From Acidobacteriota bacterium (GTDB lineage Bacteria > Acidobacteriota > Aminicenantia > Aminicenantales > Saccharicenantaceae), in contig JAKPCG010000043.1 in NCBI GenBank assembly GCA_029553365.1, positions 1 to 44,666 on the forward strand: a DNA stretch of 44,666 nt, read 5' to 3'. Shown here in pieces: positions 8,243-16,239 of the stretch; the first letter of the stretch is position 1; each line of letters starts with the position of its first letter. The notes under the pieces are model-generated. The model worked only from the letters and a program-made list of their open reading frames with translations. It made no database searches and was not told where the DNA came from. Position numbers and translations under genes: made by a program.

Positions 8243-9379
8243 TCATTTTTGCTCAGGGTTGGTTTTCCAGATTAAACCATCCTGGCGGATATGCCATTTC
8301 TGTCCATCTTTACCGGTATAAATGGCCTCAAATAAACTATCTGTAGCCATGATCACCGGTGGATAACTGAAATCTTTAACCTTTAATTGCTTCTCCCTGG
8401 TCAAATTAAGATCTTCCCATTTTTCTGCCCATTTTCCCTGTTCTGAATATAATTTTCTTTGACGATAATATATTTTCCTTAAAGCCCATTTGACTTCAGC
8501 TTCCTGGTCCTCATCACAGTATTCTTTGGCCCGGCCGGCTTCGGTCGCTGTAAACTGAACGTAGCCCCACATTTCAGGATAATGAATGTTGATCAGGCCT
8601 TGAGGGGCCCAGGTCCAGTTGTCTTCGGGCAGATCGCGGCCAGTGGTCGGATCCTTTTCTTTCTGGTATGAGCCGTCAACTATTTTGACCCGGTATTCCA
8701 CTCTAGAGAAATTCAATCGCCAGGACTCTCCAGGCTCTGGCCTTTTTTTTAAGGGACTGGCCTCTTTCAGTACTTCCCAGGGTAGTGCTAGTTCGACCGT
8801 CCAGCCCTTATCTTTATCTTTAGGATCATTGAGAGTCCCATTGACGGCTACCGCTGTTTTTAGCCCTTGAATATCCCAGCTGTGAATAGCTGGCCCTCCA
8901 TCGCGGTAGGGCTTAACCAGCAGCAAATCCCAGACAGTATTCAGAGCATTTATCTCGAGCTCATAATAGAGGTGGCTGTCTCCATCCGGATCAATGAAAA
9001 CTTCAAAATCGTTATCCTGATAAATTATAGAGTCCCTTTTGGTCAGGGTAGCCCAGACGTGAGGCTCTTCCAGTTCGGCCCCGATATAAAAATAATCATC
9101 GTCCCAGAGAAGTTTTACTCTGGTTTTATACCTCGGCTTTGGCTTGCTCTTACCCTGGATATCCATAAAATCTTCCGACCAGTAAACTTTTTTCCAGGCA
9201 TCTTCTTCCAGTCGGCCATCAATATTTAACGGCTGGGAAGTTCGAAAGCACATATAATAGCGAGCCAGAGGCGAAATAGCAGGTTCTTCTACTCGATATA
9301 AAAGGCTGGAATTAAGAGAACCGGTCAGGGGTAACAAGCCGGTCATAATAGTCAGAAACAGGGCTAACCTTTTTTTCAT
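8243..9379 (-). CDS. Exported CBM9-like carbohydrate-binding protein
   Basis: Signal peptide, 'PLNIDGRLEEDAWKKVYWSEDF', 'TRVKLLWDDDYFYIGAELEEP', 'DNDFEVFIDPDGDSHLYYELEINALNTVWDLL', the typical CBM9-like layout. Confidence 0.82.
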   Translation of the reverse strand: MKKRLALFLTIMTGLLPLTGSLNSSLLYRVEEPAISPLARYYMCFRTSQPLNIDGRLEEDAWKKVYWSEDFMDIQGKSKPKPRYKTRVKLLWDDDYFYIGAELEEPHVWATLTKRDSIIYQDNDFEVFIDPDGDSHLYYELEINALNTVWDLLLVKPYRDGGPAIHSWDIQGLKTAVAVNGTLNDPKDKDKGWTVELALPWEVLKEASPLKKRPEPGESWRLNFSRVEYRVKIVDGSYQKEKDPTTGRDLPEDNWTWAPQGLINIHYPEMWGYVQFTATEAGRAKEYCDEDQEAEVKWALRKIYYRQRKLYSEQGKWAEKWEDLNLTREKQLKVKDFSYPPVIMATDSLFEAIYTGKDGQKWHIRQDGLIWKTNPEQK

Positions 9380-9528
9380 CTATTGTCCTCCACTCAGGTT
9401 ATTACCAAATAAACTTCGTCGATCCTGTCAGTTAATATGGCTGTTATTTTACTCAAAACCAGAAGACTTTCCAACCAGCTGTCTTCTGCCTGCCAATCTG
9501 ACAGGCGATTAATGTCTTAAGTTTTTGT

Positions 9529-9555
9529 TTGAATTTTTTCTCAAAAATTTATAAT
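9529..9555 (+). promoter_or_regulatory. Putative sigma70-type promoter upstream of the aminotransferase operon
   Basis: TTGAAT (9529-9534), 15-nt spacer, perfect TATAAT (9550-9555). Short spacer lowers confidence. Confidence 0.4.
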
Positions 9556-9811
9556 AATATACCTTAAGGTCATGATTGAACCCGATATTATAAATAGACT
9601 ACAGCCACAAGATAGATTAAATTCTCGGGCTATCTATAAGTTTGTCTGCAGGCAATTTTCTGGCCACAAGGTGAGCCAGAGAGTTGATGAACAGACAGAA
9701 ACTTACCCGGTCAGAACGGGCCTTGAGTCTGCCCGGATGGCAGTACTGAAGAATTTTGATCACCCGGACGATAGCTCTCCGCCGGAGAGGTTTCAAAACA
9801 GTTAACATTTT

Positions 9812-9835
9812 TAGGCTTTATTTCAATTAAGCCTA
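9812..9835 (+). repeat. Inverted repeat TAGGCTT-N10-AAGCCTA upstream of the aminotransferase
   Basis: Perfect 7-nt arms 9812-9818 and 9829-9835; no T-tract after it. Confidence 0.5.
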
Positions 9836-9867
9836 TATTAAATAATCAGCCAGAAAGGAGTTAAGAA

Positions 9868-10959
9868 ATGGCTAACTTTGAAAATTCTAAATGGGCACCC
9901 GGGCAAATGCGTTATTTTCTACACGACAAAAGCTTTGAGATGTTTGAAGCCCAGGCCAAGACCTATGCCGCCACCAGGTCTGCTTATTATGCCAGTTTTC
10001 TCTGCTTTGAAGGAATTAGATACTTCTGCCGCCGAAATGAAAAAGGCAAACTTGAGTTAACCTTTGTTAATTGGGATCAGAATCTGGAGCGTTTCCGTCA
10101 GAGTATGGCTTTTAACCTCGGCCGCCAGCAGCAATATCTTCTGCCCACCAGAGAAGAACTCGAGGATATCTTCATTAATAAATATTTTTCTCATCCTGCC
10201 CTCCGGCCCTACCTGGAAGAAATGGCAGAAAAAGGGGTCCAGGGCTATCTGCGGCCTTTTACTCTGGACGAAGAACACTCAATGGGTGTGAGCTTCCCCA
10301 ATTTCCCGGCAATCAGGGCCGTAACCTGTATGTATGATCGTTATCTCGGTGAACCATTTGTCGGAGTCGTTATTCCCAATCTGGTCAGAGCCCTGGGGGC
10401 CAACGGGACAGGCTGCTTGAAACTGGGAGTTAACTATTTAATGAGCATCAAAGCGCTCGATCAAGCTAAAAGTCTGGTACCAGAAGCAGCCGCTGTGCTT
10501 TTCCTGGATGATAAACCCCATCTGCCAATTGAACAAAGAGAGATTACTGAGTGGGACTCTTCCTGCTGCCTGTTAGCTTTGAAGGACGGCACAGTCGTCA
10601 AGATACCGGAGAGCAAATTAATCCTGCCCTCGGTGACGATTAAAGGGATGGTAGCCATCTTAAGACATCAGAACGTTAAAGTTGAAGAAAGACCTTTTAC
10701 TTTTGGCGAACTTTATGAGCGGGTCAAAAGAAACGAACTGGTAGCAATTGCCAGCGTGGGAACTGCCGGCATTCTTAACCGGGCAGAAAAGCTGATCCTG
10801 GTCGATAACAACTTAAATATTGTCGGCGAACACCTGCCACTAAAGACCCATCCTCTTTACGAGCAGCTAAAGAATATTCGCGAATATTACTGGGATGTTT
10901 ACCGGGGAAAAGCTGAACCGCTGGCCGAGTTGAAAATTTTTAGATACGAAATCGGCTGA
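9868..10959 (+). CDS. Fold-type IV PLP aminotransferase, branched-chain aminotransferase-like
   Basis: 'FEGIRYF', 'YLRPF', 'GCLKLGVNYLMSIKALDQAK' (candidate PLP Lys), 'ILPSVTIKGMV', 'SVGTAGIL'. SD AAAGGAG upstream. Confidence 0.85.
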   Translation: MANFENSKWAPGQMRYFLHDKSFEMFEAQAKTYAATRSAYYASFLCFEGIRYFCRRNEKGKLELTFVNWDQNLERFRQSMAFNLGRQQQYLLPTREELEDIFINKYFSHPALRPYLEEMAEKGVQGYLRPFTLDEEHSMGVSFPNFPAIRAVTCMYDRYLGEPFVGVVIPNLVRALGANGTGCLKLGVNYLMSIKALDQAKSLVPEAAAVLFLDDKPHLPIEQREITEWDSSCCLLALKDGTVVKIPESKLILPSVTIKGMVAILRHQNVKVEERPFTFGELYERVKRNELVAIASVGTAGILNRAEKLILVDNNLNIVGEHLPLKTHPLYEQLKNIREYYWDVYRGKAEPLAELKIFRYEIG

Positions 10960-11004
10960 ATGTTTATTCAAGCTATTTAAGCCCAGAAAAAGGAGCTGTC
11001 CGTC

Positions 11005-12387
11005 ATGCTTAAAAAACACCCGAGGGCTCTTATTTATATTTTCTTTACCGAAATGTGGGAAAGAGTCGGGTTTTATACGCTGATGGCCATTCTTGTTCTT
11101 TATATGGATAAAGTCCTCGGCTGGCCTGACTCGAAAAAAGGCGATTGGTATGGTCTTTTTCTGGCTCTTTGTTATTTTTTCCCGCTGGTCGGCGGTTATC
11201 TGGGGGACCGGCTTTTTGGCCGGATGAAGACGATTCAAACCGGTGCCATTCTGATGGCTATTGGCTATGTAGGTCTGGCTTTATCATCGGCAAATCAGGT
11301 TACATCTTTCTTAATCGGACTTTTTCTGATCGCTATTGGCACCGGTATTTTCAAAGTCAACATGGCGGTCATGGTCGGCAATATCTACAAAAATCAACCA
11401 GAACTTAAGGATGCCGGCTTTAATATCTATTATATGGGGGTCAACCTTGGAGCCATGATTGCCCCGATCATCGCCACCGTGAACAGTGCTGTTTTTCACA
11501 GCTATCATCTGTCCTTCTGGGTAGCAGCTGGCGGTCTGATTCTGGCTCTGATCATTTTCCAGGCAGGGAAAGCACTGCTGGCCCCGGCTGATGATTCTAA
11601 TCTCAGGCTGACTGGAACATTTGAGGCAGAAAAAGGGCAGCAAAATAATAAGGAGACAGCGGCCCGAGAAGATGCTCAGGGGAAAGAAGCTTCTGGTCGG
11701 GATTCGGACCCCGGGCAAAGGGACTATAGTTCTGTGCTCAGCGAAAGAAGAGAGCAAGATTTTTCCGATCGTATTTTGACTCTTTGTCTTCTTTTCACCA
11801 TAGTCATCTTATTCTGGGTAGCTTTCTACCAGAACGGTTTTGCCCTGACCCTGTTTGCGGCCCGCTCAACCGTCATAAAAAGCTGGCTGAGGCCTGAAAC
11901 CTATCAGTTCTTTGAGCCATTTTTTATTCTGGTTTTGACCCCGCTTCTGCTGTCAATTTTTAGCAGGCTCAACCAGCAGGGCCGGGAGCCATCAACTCCT
12001 AAAAAAATTTTTTATGGTATGAATTTTATGATTTTGGCTATGCTGATTATGGTCCTGGCCTGTATTCAGGGCGGAAACAAGGATCTGAATATTATGTCGC
12101 CTCTCTGGCTAATCAGCACCTATTTCGTTGTTACCATAGCTGAGATTCTAATTTCACCCATGGGACAATCTTATGTCTCCAAAGTGGCTCCAGAGAAGAT
12201 CAGAGGTCTAATGATGGGCGGCTGGTTTGTGGCCACCGCTATTGGCAGTTACGGCAGCGGACTGCTGGGGAAACTTTACAGCCGATTCCCCCACCATCAA
12301 TATTTTCTGCTGCTGGCAGGTTTACTGGCAATAGCAGCCATGCTGGCTCTTCTTTCTATGAAAAAACTGGAAAAATACGGACAGTGA
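11005..12387 (+). CDS. POT/PTR family proton-dependent oligopeptide transporter
   Basis: 'FFTEMWERVGFYTLMAILVLYM' (PTR2 signature), 'GGYLGDRLFGRMKTI', 'FNIYYMGVNLGAMIAP'. Confidence 0.92.
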   Translation: MLKKHPRALIYIFFTEMWERVGFYTLMAILVLYMDKVLGWPDSKKGDWYGLFLALCYFFPLVGGYLGDRLFGRMKTIQTGAILMAIGYVGLALSSANQVTSFLIGLFLIAIGTGIFKVNMAVMVGNIYKNQPELKDAGFNIYYMGVNLGAMIAPIIATVNSAVFHSYHLSFWVAAGGLILALIIFQAGKALLAPADDSNLRLTGTFEAEKGQQNNKETAAREDAQGKEASGRDSDPGQRDYSSVLSERREQDFSDRILTLCLLFTIVILFWVAFYQNGFALTLFAARSTVIKSWLRPETYQFFEPFFILVLTPLLLSIFSRLNQQGREPSTPKKIFYGMNFMILAMLIMVLACIQGGNKDLNIMSPLWLISTYFVVTIAEILISPMGQSYVSKVAPEKIRGLMMGGWFVATAIGSYGSGLLGKLYSRFPHHQYFLLLAGLLAIAAMLALLSMKKLEKYGQ

Positions 12388-12407
12388 TAAAGATACGGAG
12401 GATAGCA

Positions 12408-13604
12408 ATGCTCAAAAAAGAGGCTTTAATCAGGGAAAAAACAGAGCAGGCAGTCAAAATACTTCAGGAAAAGGAAATTGATTGCTGGCTAACTTTTACC
12501 AGAGAGAGCGAAATTTGCGGTGACCCGACGCTGGTTTTTCTGGCTCCAGGCCATGTCACCTGGCATTCAGCTTTTATCATCAGCTCTGACGGGAGGAAGA
12601 GGGCCATAGTTGGCCTTTACGATCAAAGAGCTATTGAAGAGACCGGGGCTTACGATGCCGTTGATAGCTATGTGACCGGTATCAAAGAGCCATTTGAACG
12701 TTATATGAAGCAATTACAACCACAGGCTATCGCCATTAATTATTCAAAGACCAGCGAAATCAGCGACGGGCTGACTCACGGTATGTATCTGGTTCTTTAT
12801 GATCTTCTCCAAGCTATTGGTTATGAAGACCGGCTCCTTTCAGCTGAAAAAATAACTTCTGCCCTAAGAGAAAGAAAATCGCCATCCGAACTCGAAGCTA
12901 TTAAGGCAGCTATTTCAGAAACCGAAAGAATATTTAAGCTGGTTAAAGAGTTTATCGCTCCGGGGAAAACTGAAAAGCAAATCGCTGCCTTCATGCTGGA
13001 CGAGGTTAAAAGGCGGCAGCTCCAGACTGCCTGGGGGGAAAGCACCTGTCCAGCCGTTTTTACCGGACCGGAAACTGCTCAGGCTCATTATTCTCCGACT
13101 GATCGAGAAGTAAAACGAGGCCATCTTCTCAATATGGATTTCGGAATTAAAGTCGATGGCTATTGTTCGGATCTCCAGAGAACTTTTTATATTATGGAAG
13201 AGAACGAAAAAGACGTTCCCCCCGAAGTAAAGAGAGGCTTTGAAACTATCGTCAGGACAGTAGAAGAAGCCAGAAGAGCTATGAAACCAGGAGTCCTGGG
13301 GCTGGTTATTGACCAGCTGGCCAGACAGATTGTGACCGAAGCAGGCTATGAAGAATTTCCTCATGCCCTCGGCCATCAGGTAGGGCGATTTGCCCATGAC
13401 GGGACAGCTCTTCTCGGACCAACCTGGGAAAAATATGCGGATAAACCTTTGCATCCTCTGGAACCAGGCATGGTTTTTACTATTGAGCCCAGGCTAACAG
13501 TTCCCGGCAGAGGGGTGGTCACCATCGAAGACATGGTGGTGGTGACTGAGACCGGGGCAGAGTTTCTCAGTCACCCCCAGACCGAGCTGATGTTAATAAA
13601 ATAG
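12408..13604 (+). CDS. M24 family aminopeptidase (Xaa-Pro peptidase type)
   Basis: ATG at 12408 preceded by CGGAGG. 'LLNMDFGIKVDGYCSDLQRTFYI', 'HALGHQVGRFAHD', 'GMVFTIEPRL', 'VTIEDMVVVTETGAE' contain the M24 metal ligands. Confidence 0.92.
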   Translation: MLKKEALIREKTEQAVKILQEKEIDCWLTFTRESEICGDPTLVFLAPGHVTWHSAFIISSDGRKRAIVGLYDQRAIEETGAYDAVDSYVTGIKEPFERYMKQLQPQAIAINYSKTSEISDGLTHGMYLVLYDLLQAIGYEDRLLSAEKITSALRERKSPSELEAIKAAISETERIFKLVKEFIAPGKTEKQIAAFMLDEVKRRQLQTAWGESTCPAVFTGPETAQAHYSPTDREVKRGHLLNMDFGIKVDGYCSDLQRTFYIMEENEKDVPPEVKRGFETIVRTVEEARRAMKPGVLGLVIDQLARQIVTEAGYEEFPHALGHQVGRFAHDGTALLGPTWEKYADKPLHPLEPGMVFTIEPRLTVPGRGVVTIEDMVVVTETGAEFLSHPQTELMLIK

Positions 13605-13628
13605 AAGTCAGGTCCTCTGGCTGACAAT

Positions 13629-14555
13629 TTAAAGACCATAAACGCCTGGCTTCTTGGCAAACAGCCTGACCTCGGCAATATCCTGGAAGCCGCAGACAAA
13701 TCTGGTCAGGCGTTCCAGTCCAAAGCCAAAACCGGCTGACGGATAAAGGCCCCGCCCGGCTAGCTTTAAATAGAGATCATAGCTCTCGAGGTCTATGCCC
13801 TTTAAACGGATTCTGCTTTTTATTTTTTCCAGCTCATATTCTCTTTCGCCGCCGGACAAAGCCTCGCCAAAACCGCCAGGATATATCAGGTCCATATCGA
13901 CCAGGGTGCCCGGTCTTGTTTCGTCCTGTCGATCATAAAATTCCCTTTCTTCGAGTGGAAAATCAACCAGCCAGGCTGGTTCTGACAGTTCTTCCGATAG
14001 CTTCAGCTCAAAATTCTGTCCGTAGGTTTTAACTGCCTGCTCATAGGTAATCCTTTTAAATGGTGGCTCAAAAGAAGGTAGCTCCCTTTTGATTGTCTTC
14101 AAATCGGCCAGAGCGTCCTGTTTGATCCGGCTGATGACTGTAAAAAACAGGTCTTCGCCCAGCTTGATAATTTCTTCGCGGTTAGCCTGTCTTACTTCCA
14201 GATCCAGCTGGACGAACTCAATTAAATGGCGACCGGTACTTTGCCTGTCGGCCGTTTCAATCCTGACATTAGGCGAAAAACAGAATATCCTGGGAGCCGT
14301 CTGCAGTGCCAGCTGCTTGTGAAAGATCATGCTTTTAGTAATTTGATATTTGAAACCATAGCATTCAACTTCTCCCCTAACCCGGTAGTCAGTCAGGGGA
14401 TCGGTGACCGGCGAGATAATCACCGGCAAAATCTCCTCAAAGCCGGCTGCGAGCAGAAATTCTCTGATATAAGTAATTAACCTGGTCTGGACAGAAATGG
14501 CCAGTTGCAGGCGGGGTGATCTAAGCTGTTCAAGATATTTATCAATGTCAATCAT
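13629..14555 (-). CDS. AsnRS/AspRS-like class II synthetase catalytic core without anticodon-binding domain; candidate asparagine synthetase (archaeal AS-AR type)
   Basis: 308 aa. Motif 2-like 'FSPNVRIETADRQSTGRHLIEFVQLDLE' and motif 3-like 'GFGFGLERLTRFVCGFQDIAEVRLF'. No N-terminal OB-fold segment: the protein begins at the catalytic core. Confidence 0.78.
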   Translation of the reverse strand: MIDIDKYLEQLRSPRLQLAISVQTRLITYIREFLLAAGFEEILPVIISPVTDPLTDYRVRGEVECYGFKYQITKSMIFHKQLALQTAPRIFCFSPNVRIETADRQSTGRHLIEFVQLDLEVRQANREEIIKLGEDLFFTVISRIKQDALADLKTIKRELPSFEPPFKRITYEQAVKTYGQNFELKLSEELSEPAWLVDFPLEEREFYDRQDETRPGTLVDMDLIYPGGFGEALSGGEREYELEKIKSRIRLKGIDLESYDLYLKLAGRGLYPSAGFGFGLERLTRFVCGFQDIAEVRLFAKKPGVYGL

Positions 14556-14566
14556 TTTTATTCTCC

Positions 14567-14586
14567 TTTTGTTTAATTTTGTTTAA
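14567..14586. repeat. Tandem duplication of a 10-mer (TTTTGTTTAA x2)
   Basis: Exact adjacent copies 14567-14576 and 14577-14586, 11 nt upstream of the minus-strand start codon at 14555. Confidence 0.8.
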
Positions 14587-14649
14587 TTTAAGGTGGGCAA
14601 TTTTAGACAACAGCCCCCGAAAAATTAACAGGCAGGCAGAAATAGACAC

Positions 14650-14667
14650 GTCCCCTTAAAAGGGGAC
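14650..14667. repeat. Near-perfect palindrome GTCCCCTT-AA-AAGGGGAC
   Basis: 8-nt complementary arms 14650-14657 and 14660-14667 in an otherwise unexplained intergenic stretch. Confidence 0.7.
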
Positions 14668-14997
14668 ATTATTGATGATGGAATTAAGATTTAGGAAGGA
14701 GGTAAGAAGCTGGACTCCGACCCTATTGGGATTACCCGAAAAAAAATCCAGGTATTGATCAGCTTTAATCACAGCCGGCTTGTCCATGCTCCGATTAATA
14801 TAGACCTGCTGCCTGCTGTCGTCAAGTAGCTCAGACAGAAAAATTTTCTTTTTTACCAACCCGAAACCTTTGTTTCCTGTTACTTCTGCAATGCCTTTTA
14901 GCCTGCTCCTCCGGTTGCCCGGACAGGGACTTTGGATTATAATTTCAGACCAAATGGGGATAGCGATCAGCCGGTCCGCTGGTTCTAAGGAGACGAG

Positions 14998-16215
14998 GTG
15001 GCCAGGATGAACGATAAATACAATGCTCTTCAAAGACAGGCTCTTTCCTTCATTATTCTAATGGGTGTGGTCAGTCTATTCAGTGACATGACCTATGAAG
15101 GAGCCCGCAGCCTGACCGGGCCTTACCTGGGGCTTCTGGGAGCTTCAGCCTTTGTCGTTGGTCTGGTTTCCGGGCTGGGTGAATTCATTGGCTATGCTCT
15201 CAGGCTTCTAACCGGCATTATCGCTGATAAAACTAAAAATTACTGGCTCCTGACTATCATCGGCTATGCTCTCAACCTTCTGGCTGTGCCTCTTCTGGCT
15301 CTGACCGGCAACTGGCCACTGGCTGCAGCCTTGATTGTGGCCGAAAGACTGGGCAAAGCTATCAGAAAACCAGCCAGAGATGCCATGATGTCCCATGCTG
15401 CCTCTCAGGTTGGTGTTGGATATGGTTTTGCTCTGGAAGAATTTCTTGATCAACTGGGGGCCATCCTGGGGCCTCTCTTTTTAGCCCTGGTCATTTATTT
15501 AAACAGAGGAGCTGGTCAGCTCACCAGCTACCGCCGGGCTTTTGCTTTTTTGCTGATTCCGGCCCTGGCGGCCATGATCGTTTTGTTTATCAGCCGGCTT
15601 AAATATCCGGCTCCTCAGGAATTTGAAGCTACAAAAAGTCAGCCGACTTCGGGTCAGAAATTTGACCGTAATTTCATCCTGTATATCATAGGAGTTTCAT
15701 TTCTGGCTGCCGGCTTCGCTGATTTTCCTCTTATCAGCTACCACCTCGCTAAGACCAATCTGCTGACCGGTAGCCGTCTGCCTTTAATCTACAGTCTGGC
15801 CATGGCCATAGATGCTCTGGCTGCCCTGTTTTTTGGTAAATTATATGATAGGATTGGCCTCAAATCCCTGCTGCTGTCAACGATCCTGTCATCAGCCTTT
15901 GCACCTCTGGCCTTTTTGTTTTCTTCCCGGACTGCGGTCATAGCTGGGCTGGTTTGCTGGGGCCTTGGCATGGGAGCTCAGGAATCAATTGTTAAAGCAG
16001 TTATTGCCAGTCTGACCAGCCCAGAGAAAAGAGCCACAGCCTATGGTATTTTCAATGCCTTCTTCGGGCTGGCCTGGTTTGCTGGCAGTGCTCTGATGGG
16101 CTTTCTTTATCAAAAAAATATAAATACCCTGGTCATCTTTTCAGTGGCTGGTGAGCTGGCCGCTGCCACCTTTTTTTATCTTCTTGACCGCCAGCTAAAA
16201 AGAAAAACTATCTGA
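14998..16215 (+). CDS. Major facilitator superfamily transporter
   Basis: About 12 TM segments; 'DMTYEGARSLTGPYLGLLGASAFVVGLVSGLGEFIGYALRLLTGIIADKTKNY'. Start may be GTG 14998 or ATG 15007. Confidence 0.85.
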   Translation: MARMNDKYNALQRQALSFIILMGVVSLFSDMTYEGARSLTGPYLGLLGASAFVVGLVSGLGEFIGYALRLLTGIIADKTKNYWLLTIIGYALNLLAVPLLALTGNWPLAAALIVAERLGKAIRKPARDAMMSHAASQVGVGYGFALEEFLDQLGAILGPLFLALVIYLNRGAGQLTSYRRAFAFLLIPALAAMIVLFISRLKYPAPQEFEATKSQPTSGQKFDRNFILYIIGVSFLAAGFADFPLISYHLAKTNLLTGSRLPLIYSLAMAIDALAALFFGKLYDRIGLKSLLLSTILSSAFAPLAFLFSSRTAVIAGLVCWGLGMGAQESIVKAVIASLTSPEKRATAYGIFNAFFGLAWFAGSALMGFLYQKNINTLVIFSVAGELAAATFFYLLDRQLKRKTI

Positions 16216-16239
16216 CCAATTCTGGCCGCCGGTCAACAG

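Noticed and set aside
9572-9808. Overlapping ORFs 9572..9805 (+) and 9617..9808 (-) as proteins
   Set aside because: Two opposing ORFs over the same DNA with no recognisable domain; treated instead as part of a possible leader region.
12915-13454. 179-aa antisense ORF inside the M24 peptidase gene
   Set aside because: Fully embedded in a CDS with clear catalytic motifs; no domain of its own.
14656-15033. 125-aa minus-strand ORF as a gene
   Set aside because: It starts inside the MFS gene on the opposite strand, has no recognised domain and ends in a palindrome. Kept only as a possible decayed remnant in findings.
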